From Gloeopeniophorella convolvens (Eukaryota > Basidiomycota > Agaricomycetes > Russulales), in assembly GCA_022496205.1 (NCBI GenBank), contig WTXD01000021.1, forward strand, positions 62,001-126,000: DNA of 64,000 nucleotides. The letters are read 5' to 3'. Below the pieces are notes generated by a model. That model saw only the letters and a program-made list of their open reading frames with translations. It was not told where the DNA came from and searched no databases. Both the position numbers and the translations under genes were made by a program. Below are positions 11,211-23,306 of the stretch, piece after piece. Numbering within the stretch: the stretch's first letter is position 1; the number at the start of each line of letters is the position of its first letter.

Positions 11211-14200
11211 ATGCGCCACTCAAAATCGTCACCCGCGAAGCGGTCGGACGTCACCCGCGTTCTGACCCCCCACTACAACTCCACCCTCGAATCGGACGAC
11301 GTATTCAACGCTACAGGTCTGTTGACCCCGCAGGCATCCCAGAACACATTCGATGCCGAAGCCGCAAAGACGCTCATCAGCCCTCCCCCGGAAGATACCG
11401 CGCGGCCGACCACCAGTCGTCAATCTGTGCGTCTCCTTCTAAATCCTCGACGCTTCAATCTGACAGGCTAGTATTCGTGACACAGTCATCGTGGACGAGA
11501 GCGGGGTCTGAGCCAATTGCTGCCACCCGTACAGCTGCAACCACAGATCCCGGCAGTTCATCCAAACGCAAACGTCCCATATTCCCGTCGATTACTTCAC
11601 GCGATATCGACCTTCCTAATCGACCACAGATTTCTGAAGCGAGTCCCAATCCAAAGGCCCGTAAGCAGACGCGCAGGGTTCGCGTCGGGTCCGACGTAGG
11701 CAAGTCGACGTTCTTCAATTTGTTAGCAGGCCTGCTGATGGGAACATCCGTCAGAGGAAGACAGGTCTGACGGTGACGACAACGTCTCCCCGGAAGTGTC
11801 GTCCTCTGCTGTTAAGCAGCGCCAGGGCCGCGGTCTCCCCGCGGCAAGCGAGCAAGACCGCTTTCGACGTTCCCGCTCTCCGTCCGTCAGTCCCTCCAAG
11901 TCTCACCGCAATCCCGCCCTGCTCCGCTCCCCCCACGCCAACAATGCGAATGCAGACTACATCTCCCCTGTCCCTAGACACAGCCGCAAACACCTCTCTG
12001 CGCAAGCGCGGTCCTCCACCCCCGTCCCTCTCTACGAGCCTCCGGCGGAGAAGTTCACACCTCCCCGTGAAGTCTTCCGATCTAGTCCGCACGTCTCAAA
12101 GTCAAGTAAGCGCAAGACGGCACTCAACGTTGCTGTCAAGAAGGAGCTGCCAGAAATTGACCTATCACGTCCTCCTCCGCCTCCCTCGCCAACCGACGAT
12201 CCGCTGCTGCTCCATGGCCATCCGAGGCGGCCGCGCCCATCAATACCCAAGCATTCCCGGGAAACGCCTCTACTCGAGAGCACGCCCCCACGACCTGGCG
12301 GACAGATGTCGCCGCTTCTTCGCAGCGCGCTCGATTTCCCTCTTCCTGGCATCCCATCAGACGTAGATGACAGCGAAGACGACAATATTCCCGAACCGCC
12401 AGTCTTCAATCTCGCTAATGGCGGCGAAGATGCATGGAGCTCGTCTGACGGCGGCACCCCCGAGCAGGAGGGCGAGTACACGGGGAAGTTCCGCGTCATG
12501 AGCGTGCCAACCAAGGCAGACCCCCCGACAAGCAACACACGCGAGCGGATCGAGAGCTGGGGACGTCCGATCAGCCCATTTCCGCTCAAACAGGATGTGA
12601 TTCCTGAAGAGGACGCCGCGGAAGACGAGACGGACGAAGCGAGCGCCCCGTCCAGCCCATTACTCCAACCCCAGTTTCACGATAATCAAGGAGCAGCGGA
12701 TCTTCGCATTCCAGAAACCCTCGAGGTGGAGGAGCACGACGCCGAGGAACCACTGTCCCAAGATGAAGCGCACCAAGAACAGCCCGAGGACACGGAGCCG
12801 CCGGGGCCTGCAGACGCTGACACTGGCACTGTGCTTGTCGACGGTTACGACCCGCCCGCGCATGAAGAACAACACGTTGGCGGTCGCGCCTCGATCGACG
12901 TCGCGGATTCCGACCAAGAGAGCAAGCGCGAGGCGCGCGGCGTGCTGCACTCATCAGCTGCCCCGGCGCGTGAAGATACAGCGACGGACTTGGGGCGCGG
13001 AAATGAAAGCACATCTCCAGGCGGGCATGCGTCGGCCCGAAGCATTCACGAGGCTGCTCCTTCCGCCTCGGGCGCTGCCGCGAGCCCTGTGCCTGTTCGT
13101 GCCCTCGATGTGCACGCGGACGCGGTGTCCCGCGGATCTGTGGAGGAAGAAGAGGAAGAGCAAGAGGAGGAGGACCTCATTGATCGTTCGCTGTCCGAGG
13201 AGCCCCAGGTACCCGGGCCAAGTTCGTGGCAACCAACATCAGAGAATGTGCTGGTCGAGGAGCGCATCGAGGAGGACGAGCCGATGGTGGCTGCCGACGA
13301 TGATGCGGAGTCTGAGGGCGACAGCAGCGACGAGAGCGACCTGAGCATCGTGAAGATCGTCAGCGACGATCCCTGGGCAGCTGCACGCGCCGCGGCCATT
13401 CTGAAACAGGTAACGCATGTCTTGCCAGGGTTGCAGTGCTCGAAACACTTTGCTTACCCCACGTGTGCTTAGCATGACTGGGACCTCGTCAACAAGGCTG
13501 CGGGAAAGCGCCGCTCGTCGAGCAGCGTCGATACGCTTCTCCGCAGGGCGCGGCGTGCAGACCTCGCGAGCGCCAAGGTCTTCAAGTCAGCCTCGCCTGC
13601 TCGCAGTGGCCGCCGCTCCTTCGGGCTCGTCGTGGACGGGCGCGTGCACATGTCCGGGAGCCCATCAATGACGCTCCCACAACTCCTTTCCGAAGCCGAG
13701 TCCGAACTTGGCTCGCCGACGTCCTCATCGCATGGGCATCAATTGTTCCGCACGCCTTCCCCCGCACCTGCGTCGTTCCGGCGCGCAGAAGCCCCCCTGG
13801 TGATTGATACGGATGGTCTTCGGGATTGGACACGGAGCGACTGGAAGCTGCTCGACGCGTGCTTCACTGATGCGCGCCTCGAAGTTGGCGCGCGGTGGGG
13901 CGGCGACGGGGTGCTCGGGGACGTGGACGCGGTCGACCTGGAAGACGTCGTGCGCCGGTTCGTGGATATTTTTGGCGGGGAAGACGTCGTCGCCGGGCTC
14001 GGCCCTTCGTTTGCACAGTACGTTTCGGGTCACATTTTCTCGTCCGCTCCAATCCGTTGGCTGACGTGTGCTTGCGCGGCAGGGAGAATCTGCTGAAGCG
14101 CGCCAAGGCACTGCAGCGAAAGCAGCGCGCGGGCGAGGGCGCACCACCCACACCCACCCTGCGCGTCTCGTCCGTGTCCTCTTCCTCGACGCCGTCGGTG

Positions 14201-14989
14201 CCGGACTTCACGCCCCTGTACACCGCGCGCCGGCAGGGCATCCATTCGGCGCAGCCCAAGCTCTCTGCACCCCAATTTGCGGGCCAGACTACGCAGCGCG
14301 TGCCCGCGTCGCTGATGGCACCCCGGTACTCGCACCTTTTGGAGGAAGCCAAATCGCTGAGCAAGCACGATGGCCCGAAGCTCCGAGCCCCAGCTGATGT
14401 GCCCGGCGCGCCCCTGGACCCTGTGCTCACCGACGAGCCCGCAGGCGGCGCGTTCGCGCCCGCGCCCGAGCCGGATCAGGCCCTCAAGGCGGAAGTGCCG
14501 CCCTCGCCATCGGTGGGCAGCCGCGTGCGTGGACTGCTCTTTTCGTACCTCCCGAGCCTGGCGAAGAAACCCGCGCCAGCAACCAAACTACGGACACCTG
14601 CACTGCCGGGGATGCCCCTGCCGCCACCTGAGGTGCTCGAGAAGCACCGCGGGCCCGTGGCGACGCCGCCGCCTAAGCCCGCGCCGCGCACGGCGCACCC
14701 CAAGGAGCTCGTGCAGCTGCAGCACGCGCCGGCGCCGAGCCGCATCCCTGCACGCGCCCGCGCGCCGAAGCGCTTGGTCGACCTGCGCCATGTGTCGCCG
14801 CAGGGGCCCGCGCGGACGGCGCCGGTGGCGGTGCCTGCGGGGCGGCGGGGCAGCGGAGGCAGCGTGAAGGAGCTGGTGAGCAGCTTTGAGGAGCTGGAGA
14901 GGTCTGCGGAGATCGAGGAACACGCGCTGCAACTGCGGAGGCAGAAGAGCGCGGGGCGGCTGGCGGATGCGCGGCCTGCGTGGAGGTGA
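11211..14989 (+). CDS. Large disordered conserved basidiomycete protein, unknown function
   Basis: I do not recognise a named domain. The product, about 1100 residues, is mostly proline-, serine- and acid-rich. It holds two better-ordered parts: TRERIESWGRPISPFP (about 12539-12586), and a block around 13800-14090 with RDWTRSDWKLLDACFTDAR, followed by EDVVRRFVDIFGG and a helical NLLKRAKALQRKQR. The C-terminal third is Pro/Ala-rich and ends in a charged helix (ELVSSFEELERSAEIEEHAL). The start at 11211 opens the only long frame. The junction near 11427-11471 is ambiguous: the strong GTGCGT donor at 11427 does not keep frame with the next exon. An intron at 11700-11754 fits only as a GC-AG intron. 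Other introns are at about 13411-13471 and 14019-14083. The acidic and basic tracts would suit a nuclear or cytoskeletal scaffold, but this is a guess. Confidence 0.75.
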
Positions 14990-15228
14990 TTTTATGTGGT
15001 TATGTACGGGTGCATCTGTGTCGAGTGTTTTGAGTGCATTTCTTTCCTTTCTATCGTCGTCGCACGCATCTACAATGTAGGGTACATGAAATCTACCGTT
15101 AGTAGTGATTTAGCAGTCTGCTATTTACCCTGATGTTATGTAATTATATGGGACACTTTATATGGAGACTCTTGTTGTTCAAGTCGGTGGCCCTGAACAC
15201 CGAACAGCGAGAGAACAAAACATATCAT

Positions 15229-18200
15229 ATGTCTCTCCTCAGCGACCCAGAGTACGTCGTGGTTCAACGGAGAGTATCCCATCTAACCGCTGTGTTCCAG
15301 TCTGCTCATCCACAGTCTGCGCCTGGGATATCTCCGCAACGTAGAGGACCCGTACGGGCCCCGTCTCATCTCGTTCAACCCCTCTTTCTCCACAAACCCG
15401 TACATCAATGTCGCCTCTTTCGCCGACGCAAACAAGTGGCCAGAGCTGGCCAGTCCGCCCAGTCCACCGCCCCCCGACGACGACGCCGACGAGCCCTCGC
15501 GTCCCCGCAGCCTCTCCGGGTTCCCAGGCGCGACAGGCCTCAAGTACACCCCGACCATCCTAGGCCCCACCCGCACCGGCGCGATCAGCATGCGCGTCAA
15601 CGGCGAGCGCCGCGCGTCCAAGCTCTCGCAGACCGTCATCGCCCCCGTGCCCGAGGAGCCACCCAAGTCCCCGCCCGAACACACTCGCGCGCCGCCCGAC
15701 CCGCCCCCAAAGCCCATCTTCGTGCCCAAGTTCAAGGGCGCCGCAGAGATGGACGAGCGGCGCCGCCTGCGCATGCAGGCCCGGCGCGGGCTCACGGCCG
15801 CAGCGCCCGAGACGCGCGTCGTCGCTTCGCCCGACAAGAACGCTGCCCCCGAGCTGTCGTCGTCGTCGTCCGAGGAGGACGACTCGTTCTCGCCAGAGGA
15901 CGAAGACGAGGACTTTGACGACGTCGTCGACGTCGGCGCAAGCGTCGACAATGACGAGGACGAATTCGATCCGTGCGTGTCCTGTGTTTCCCCGCACCGC
16001 ATCTGTCCCCGCCGTGCCGTGCTGATGCTGGCATCACGCTGCCCAGCGAATTCGCAACGACACGGATGATGGCGGGGCTCTCGGACAGCGTCTCGGACGG
16101 CCTGTCGGGCGTCAGCGCGAGCCTGTCGACGTCCAACTCGTTCAGCGTCGCCTCGCCGCTACCCGCGCCCTCGCGCAGCCGCTCGCGCCTGAGCCCCGTC
16201 AGCGAGGGCAGGATCGCAGATGCGTCCTTCCTCGACGCAAGCGCGCGGGCGAGCGAGCCGGGCTTCGAGATGATCACGCCGCTCCCGCCGCGCGCGACCG
16301 AGCCCGTGCTCGCGCCCGCACGGCTTCCCGCAAAGCACCGGCGCACGAGCGCGGGGGCCTCGCCCGCGGAGGAGGACCTCTTCGCGCGGCAGAAGGTGCC
16401 GCCGCCGCCCGCGCGGGTCAAGTCCGCGCTGAGCAGCATGATGGCAGCGGCGAACACGACGAACCCGTTCTCGGACCTGTACTCGGCGATCTCGGGGCGC
16501 GGCGTGCCGCCGGCGGCGTCGATGACGGTCACCGTGTTCTTCCCGTTCGCGCGCGAGCCCGCGGGCAAGCCGATGATGCTCAGCGTGCGCAAGGACGCGA
16601 CGGTCGAGGAGGTGCTCGGGTTCGCACTGTGGAGCTACTGGGAGGAGGGCTGGCTGCCGCGCCTGGACGAGGACCCGGACGCGCCGGAGGAGCGGCTGGG
16701 CGCGGTGGGGTGGGTGATGAAGATCGCAGAGGAGGACGGCGAGGTGGACGAGGACTTTCCGCGTACGCAGCCCCACACCGCGTGCGCTCTCATCAATTTT
16801 GGCTGATCAATTGTGCGGCTGCTCGACAGCGCCGAACCGGGAGTCCAAGATCCAGAAGTTCAATTTTGAGGCCTACGCGGTGCTCGAGGCGAACGCGAAC
16901 CAGGGTACGTCGCTAGCCATTCCAGGCCTAGGGCCCCCCACGCGCGCGTCGGCTCGTTCGTTCTGATGCTCCTCCGGCGCCAGTGCAACAAAACAAGATC
17001 CTGGAGAGCAAGATCCAGCGGAGCCCGTCGCGCGTGGCGGCCAAGACGAAAAAGCCGGCCGATACATCTCATTCGACGCTCGCGCCGTCGACGACTGCGC
17101 CGAGTACGAGCGCGCTGCTGCCGTCGACGCTGAGTAATTCGATATTCCCCGGGTCGTACAGCCCCTCGGGCCCGCAGATCTTCCTGCGCATCCGGATCCA
17201 GGACACGGCGGACGCCGCGCACCTGTACACCACTATCTCGGTGTAAGTGGCGCACGCGCGGGTCTGCGCCCCCGTTCCTCTGCTAACACGGCTGTAGGTC
17301 GGCAACGATGTACATGCAGGAGGCGCTCGAGATGGTGTGCCGCCGGCGCAAGCTGCAGGCGCGGGAGTACGTGCTCGTGCTGACCAACCTGAACATCCTC
17401 ATCCCGCTCGACCGCACCGTCGCGAGCCTGCAGGGCAAGTCGGACCTGATGCTCGTCAAGCGCTCGATGCTGCCGCACATGGACATCGAGATGCGGCCGC
17501 CGGGGCGGTCGACCGACCCGAATGGTGCGTCCCTGCGCGCGCGTGCTATTGGGGGCGCACCTGATACGGCACAGCGTCAATCTTCAAGCGCATGTCGGAC
17601 GCGCCGGACCTCGACTTTGCGACGTCGCAGGACTTTACGAACGCGTACAAGGTCGGTCGGTCGGCTGGCTGGCAGCGGCGCTGGCGTTCTGGTTCTGATT
17701 GATGATGCGGCTGCAGAAATACACGGTGTACAGGAAGATGCCGATGATAGTCGGCAAGCACGAGCGCACGCTCGCAATCGACGGGCCATACATTCACGTA
17801 CGCGCGCGCCTCTGCCCTTGCGTCCGTTCGTTCTCTGCGGCGCGCGAGCTCACGGGGGTTTCCGATGGGGGCAGATCATGCCGTCGGCGAACAAGGGGGC
17901 CAAGGTGGTGTTCGACAGCGGCAAGACGTCGTCGTACCACATCAACAGCGTCGTGTCGTGCCAGTCGGGCAAGTCGTCCTCCGCGTTCCGCATCGTCGTG
18001 CACCGCGTGTCGCGCGACGGCGGCAACAAGCGGTACGAGTTTGAGGCAGAGAGCGCCAAGTCGGCCAGTGCGTGCCCCCGTTCCTACCTCCGTTCCCCCC
18101 GCGCGCGTGTGCTGATGCGATGGCAGACGAGATCGTGCAGACGATCAAGGGGCTCAAGGCCTCGCTCGAGCGCTCGGGCAGCGTCTCGGGCAAGGCGCGG

Positions 18201-18251
18201 CGCAGCAAGCACCTCGCGCACCCGCTGCACCGCTTCCCGATGGTCTCATAG
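15229..18251 (+). CDS. AVO1: TORC2 subunit SIN1/AVO1
   Basis: An essential adaptor of target-of-rapamycin complex 2, which recruits AGC kinases and binds the plasma membrane. The N-terminus (MSLLSDPD, spliced over 15252-15300 to LLIHSLRLGYLRNVEDPYG) is typical of fungal SIN1. An acidic, low-complexity region follows. Next comes a CRIM domain (about 16400-16760: RVKSALSSMMAA, NPFSDLYSAISGRG, MTVTVFFPF, DATVEEVLGFALW). A SKIQKFNFEAYAVLE segment is followed by a Ras-binding-like domain (about 17180-17510: FLRIRIQDTADAAHLYTTI, REYVLVLTNLNILIPLD) and a C-terminal PH domain (about 17690-18180: YTVYRKMPMIVGKHERTLAI to FRIVVHRVSR). At least eight introns. All the family domains are present in order and the length is normal. 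It converges on SAM50 with 173 bp between the stops. Confidence 0.93.
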
Positions 18252-18424
18252 CCCGCCACCCCGCAGCATACCCCGCTATACGACTGTACCCATAGCCTGC
18301 CCCGCCGTGTACTCTATGCGTGTGCTGTACGCACGCCTGTGCTCTAGATAGGGAATATAAACAGCTTCCGCGTGTACTTTTTGCCCCTGCGCGCCCCCGC
18401 GCGCCCCCCCCCCACCACTGCCGC

Positions 18425-20142
18425 TCACAGGAACTCGAGCCCCATGCCGACCTGCACGCCCTTGCGCGTGCCGTCCGACGCGCGCGCGGCGAGCGGCACG
18501 CCGACGCTGAGCTCGACGCGCACGGGGTCAAACACGTACACGAGCCCGACGCCCGCGGACACGGACGGCTGCGCGAGCGCGCCCTGCACCGCGGCGCGCA
18601 GCGGCTCGCCGGGGCGCCGCGCGGCGAGCTGCCCCGCGTTGACGAACGCGTGCAGCTTGAGCGGCCAGTGCGGCTTGCGCGGGACGTGCGCGAGCACGCT
18701 CGCGCCTGCCGCCCAGAAGAGCTCGCCGCCGAGCGCGTCGCCTGCGCGTCGTCAGCGTCGTAAGTGCGGGGAGGAAATGGGGGACGCACCGCTGTCGCGC
18801 GGCCCGAGGCTGTTCGCGCGGAACATGCGCACGCTCGTCGGCCCGCCGAGCTGGAAGCGGTCCGAGAGCGTCGGTGCGCGCGCGGGGTCCGCGCTGAGCG
18901 CGTGCAGCGCGCCGGCCCGCGCGCCAAGCGAGAGCAGCTACCGTGGCAGTCAGTCAGCAGAGAGCGGGGAGGGGAGGGAGGAGGGGCACGTACGAGGCCG
19001 GGCGCGAGGCGGCGAGCGACGTGCAGTTCCGCCTCGGCCTTGTAGAACGCGGCGCCGCCGCCGAGCCCCGCGAGCTCGTGGCGCAGCGCGGTGCGCGCGC
19101 CGCGCGTGCCGAGGATCGCGTGGTCGCGCGTGTCGCGCGTCCATGCGTGGAAGAGCGCAGACTTGGTCGAGGGGCCCGCGGCCGCGCGCACGCTGCGTGT
19201 CGCGGTCAGTTCGGCGCGGGGCGGGAGCTGCGAGTGCGGTGGGCGCACCTGAGGGACGCGGTGGGCGCGAGGGCGCCGATGTGGCGCAGGACGGCCTCGT
19301 AGCCGAGCTCGTGCTGGCCCGTGCGGGTGGTCGGCGCGCCGCGCTGTGACGGCGGCGTCGTCAGTCAGTCAGGCCTGTGTGCGCGGGTGCCTGGGGCAGG
19401 ACGCACGCGGAGGACCGCGCGCGCGCCGCGGAGGGCCTCGGTCGCGCTCATGTACGCGGTGTTGTCGCGGTCGAGGGCAAAGACAGAGAGCTCGCCGCGC
19501 GTCGCGAGGTCGGATGTGAGCGGCGCGGAGAGCGCGGCGTGGAACGAGCGGCGGGTCTTGGTGCCAAAGGCGATGTTCGCCTCGAACGTCTCGGCGCCGC
19601 CAAAGACATTGCGGATCCTGCCGGTTGCGCTCTGCGAAGGCGCGGGTGGTGAGCAAAACGCACGCGCGGGTGAGGAGCGGGGGTACGCACGGCGGTGCCC
19701 TCGCTGTTGCCGACTTCTGTGGCGGTCTTGAGGAAGAAGCGGCTGCGCTCGCGGGCGGTGAAGACGAGGTCGACGTCGCCAGGATTAGCGGTGGGGGCAG
19801 CGGAGGACTCGAGGCGGGCGTGGAGGGACTGGAAGAGGTCTGTCTCTGCGAGGTAGTGGCCGATGTCGCGGGTGGCGTGGAGGACGGACTCGAAGGAGGA
19901 GGGGGCGTCGGCGGGGGGAGGTGCGGGTATACGAGGGCGGCGAGGAAGGACCTGCGGGTGTTGTGTGCGCCGTCGATGCGGACAGAGGCGACGCGGGCGG
20001 GTTGAGCGAGCAGCGTCGAGTCCATCGCCGCCGTTGTCGTCAACAGCGAGCTCGGCTCTCTCGGAGACGGCGGTGACGGGACAGCGGGCGGCGGCGAGGG
20101 TCGGCCTTCGGCGCCGGAGGCCGGAGACGGCGGCGACGTCAT
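18425..20142 (-). CDS. SAM50: SAM50, sorting and assembly machinery beta-barrel (apparent frameshift)
   Basis: A mitochondrial outer-membrane Omp85-family protein that inserts beta-barrel precursors. An N-terminal POTRA-like segment (RVASVRIDGAHNTRRSFLAA; HATRDIGHYLAETDLFQSL) is followed by the barrel: FGGAETFEANIAFGTKTRRS, RFQLGGPTSVRMFRANSLGP, GGELFWAAGASVLAHVPRKP, and a last strand KGVQVGMGLEFL ending at the stop, like the beta-signal of the family. The RF/GG..SVR motif near 18840 is the signature of lid-loop Omp85 proteins. In the POTRA region the frame jumps by one base at a G run (19913-19918). One extra G would give continuous homology; the alternative is a 44-nt intron with donor GTATAC. 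As the gene should be essential, a sequence error or the short intron is likelier than a dead gene. The start at 20142 is divergent from the MATE gene. Confidence 0.87.
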
Positions 20143-20336
20143 CTCGAGTCGGAGTCAAGTCCCGGAGTCGGCCACTGGTTTGACTCATCCACTCGAAATT
20201 AAAAGGGTTGTCTAAAAAGGTTGTTCATTCATTTCATTCTTGAGTTTTTCGGTCGTGTGCCTCCTTGTCGGCGCGTCAGTGGGCTCGTTCTTATCTTCTC
20301 CGTTTCACATACTTGGTTATCTTCCTCTTGACCGCC

Positions 20337-22763
20337 ATGGCGTCCATGCACTACGGCACGCCCTCCTCTCTACCCTCAGACTATGCCATCCTCTCTCGCT
20401 ACTCTGCCGCTCGCGGAGGAGCCACACACACTGACGACCCCGCTGACGATGACCATCACGACTCTACTGACCCCTCCCAACCTCTCCTCGACGGCCCCAC
20501 CCCCGCCGGCCGCACTATCGGCCGCAGGAGCAGCTTCCCATCGCCCCACTTCCGCCCCCTCCAGCCAAAACTCCCCGAGCCGTTCGCATCCAAGATACCT
20601 ACCCCTGATGAATACACCCCGCTGCTCGTCCCGCGCATCGACGAGGAGGTGAACGAAAGCACTGACCCAGACCACCCGACCGGTACCAAGATCTTTGCCG
20701 AGGAGTTCCGCATTTTGGTCAAATACACTCTCCCTGTCCTGGGGTATGTATGCTTTGCGTTCTTTACGCCGCTGCTCGGCTGACACCTGACTCAGCACCC
20801 ATCTGCTCGAGTATTCTCTGGTGATTGCGTCTGTCATCTCGATTGGACACCTCTCGACCGTAGCGCTCGCTGCGTCCACGCTTGGCACTATGACTGCCAG
20901 TGTCACTGGCTACAGCATCATTCAAGGGCTTGGGAGCACCCTCGACACGATGCTGCCCAGCGCCTGGACCTCCTCACAGCCCCATCTAGTTGGCCTTTGG
21001 TCACAGCGCATGGGTCAGTGACTCGCAAACGTACCTCCTCGTCTGCTCACATGTCTCTCGCTAGCTGTGGTCATGGCTGTTTTCTTGATAGTGCGTCAAA
21101 TTATCAGCTGTCACTGCTGATCCTTTCTGACAGCGTCTACCATGACAGCCCGTCTACTTTATCTGGTTCAATGCGGAATCTCTTTTGCTCTTTTTGCATC
21201 AGGAGCCAGAAGTGGCTCATCTCGCCGCTCTCTATCTCAAAGTAGCATCTATCGGTCTTCCTGCATATACCTTCAATTGCATTTCGCGGTGCGTGTCCAT
21301 CGCATACGTCACCGGGCCTGGCTCCTGACCTATCCAAAAGTCGTTATTTCCAGTCACAGGGCCTCTTCACAGTCCCGACCCAGATCATCATCGTAGTTGC
21401 ACCCATAAACGCAGCGCTCAACTATTTGCTTGGTGCGCAGCGTCTTTCACCGTCTGCCTCTGTCTGACTTTGGTGCGTCAGTCTGGGGTCCCAAGCCGTT
21501 TGCTCTTGGCTTTGTCGGTGCCCCGCTGGCCAGTGCCATCTCGTTCAACCTGATCTCAATTGCGTCTGTCATTTACGGCATCGTCTTCGTGCCCCGCACT
21601 GCGTGGCACCCCTTCTCTCGCCGCAGCTTCACCAGCCTCGGCGTCCTTGCTCGACTTGGCTTGGCCGGCGTTGGTAAGTGGTACCGCCGTCATGACGTCA
21701 TCGGCATTGATTGCTCAAATGTCTCTTTGTCGCCAGGTCAAACTGCGTCCGAGTGGTGGTCGTGGGAACTTGTTGGACGTGAGTCGATGTTCTCCGAAAT
21801 CTCGGACTGCTAACGATATTTCGATGTGCAGTCGCCGCCAGTCTGTGAGAAGCCCCAGCGCGTGTTGTTTCATGCATGGCTCACACGTCTTTCTGATCAG
21901 CTTGGGGCCGACCACGCTCGCGGCGCAGTCCGTGCTGCTCGTTTCCGCCTCGACGACATTCCAAGCACCCTTTGCCTTGAGCGTCGCCACTTCCGTCCGG
22001 TATGCCCTGCGCGCTTTGTCGACTTGCACATCTCTGACTCTGCGCCAGCATCGGGAACCTGCTGGGCGAGCAGAATGCCCTGCGCGCGGCAGCATCTGCA
22101 AGAGTGTCGATGGTTCTGGCACTGATCTTTGCAGGAATTTCTAGGTAAGAACAGCGTATTATCTCTGCACAACCAGGCTTATCGTCTCCGCAGTGCCATC
22201 TTCCTGACGTTTAGGAAGAATTGGGGATATCTCTTCAACGATGACCCGGGTAGGCCGCGGTTATCTCTTATCAGGCTTCGCTGCGCTGACTCGATCGTCC
22301 TAGACGTCGTCATGCTGGTCGCTTCGATCCTTCCCCTTGTAGCGCTCTTCCAGGTGGTCGACGGCCTGAGCTCGGTCACGGGGGGTATCCTGCGAGCCCG
22401 CGGGAAGCAGGTGCGCAGCCCGCTCTACGTATCGTATCGCGGGCAGTGCTGACGAGATCTGCCCACGCTAGTTTACCGGCGCGCTGCTGAACCTCAGGTG
22501 AGTAACCCGCCTCGCAACGGCTCGCGCGATGCTCACCGACCGTGCGCAGCGCATACTACGCCCTCGGGATCCCCGCGGGGATCTGGCTCGCGTTCCGGCG
22601 CGACATGGGCCTGCACGGGCTGTGGTACGGCCTGACGCTGTCGCTCGTGTACTGTGCCGCGGTGGGCGTGTGGCTCGCGTTCAAGACGGACTGGACGCAC
22701 GAGGTCGAGAAGGTGCAGCGGCGGCTCGAGGAGGACAAGCTGCGCGGGCGCGCCGAGGCGTGA
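20337..22763 (+). CDS. MATE-family multidrug/toxin exporter
   Basis: A polytopic membrane antiporter of the MOP/MATE superfamily that exports organic cations in exchange for protons or sodium. The ATG at 20337 is preceded by a pyrimidine-rich leader and opens a hydrophilic N-terminal tail of about 130 residues. Then follow 12 hydrophobic segments spread over many small exons, such as EEFRILVKYTLPVLG-THLLEYSLVIASV, LAASTLGTMTASVTGYSIIQ, ALDTMLPSAW-type membrane loop LGSTLDTMLPSAWTSSQPH, PINAALNYLLVWGP, VGAPLASAISFNLIS, TTLAAQSVLLV, SVRIGNLLGEQNALRA and the closing GLTLSLVYCAAVGVWLAF. The G..LDTLC-like loop and the SVRIGNLLG motif are characteristic. At least ten introns. It shares a 194-bp divergent promoter with SAM50. 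Substrate unknown. Confidence 0.9.
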
Positions 22764-23306
22764 GGTATGGCGTTGGGTGCGTAATGTGGATACAGTACAT
22801 ATGAATAAAGGCTAGTATGGTGGTGGCGAGTACCCGCTGGTGTCCCAGCGGGGCTGTGGACTCTGCAGCTGGCCTCTTGACGCAGGCAATGAATGCGGCG
22901 ACGCAGCCACAGCCAAATCTAAAACACGGTTTGACGCTGAATCAGTCTCTGTCCCCTCATCGTCGAGCGAGCAGGCGCGCATGCGGGGCGGGATCCCCAT
23001 TGGGCAAGCAGGCGAGGGTGGGAGCGGGTGGGAAATTCGAACCGTCGCTCAGTCAGGCTCAGTCAGTCGATGGTCGCGCGCGTGTCAGCCGCTGCCTGAG
23101 CGCTGCGCCAGTGGTCACGTACTTACGGACCCGGCCCATTGAAGCTCAAGGGCTCAGGGGACTTACTCTATGCAGTGCGCGCCCAAGCGGGGGCAGCAAC
23201 TGTGCCAGCGCTACTGCACATGTCTACGGTATATTAATTGCACGGGGCAGGCCAAAGTCAGGACTCAGCGCAGCGCCGTGACTCCTCCAACCCCCTCCCC
23301 TACACG
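22764..23306. other. Intergenic region upstream of first MFS gene
   Basis: 543 bp without a gene. A TATATTAA element at 23230-23237 lies about 70 bp before the MFS start codon and could serve as its core promoter. Nothing else is recognised. Confidence 0.45.

Noticed and set aside
10665..11471. 268-residue open frame on the plus strand
   Set aside because: The first half is antisense to the transaldolase-like exon; only the part from 11211 is kept as the first exon of the next gene.
15283..16776. Long minus-strand frames opposite AVO1
   Set aside because: They are shadows of the GC-rich AVO1 coding strand, with repetitive composition and no homology.
23020..23060. tRNA-like B-box match (TTCGAACC)
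   Set aside because: The flanking bases do not form a T-arm and no acceptor stem or A-box could be placed.
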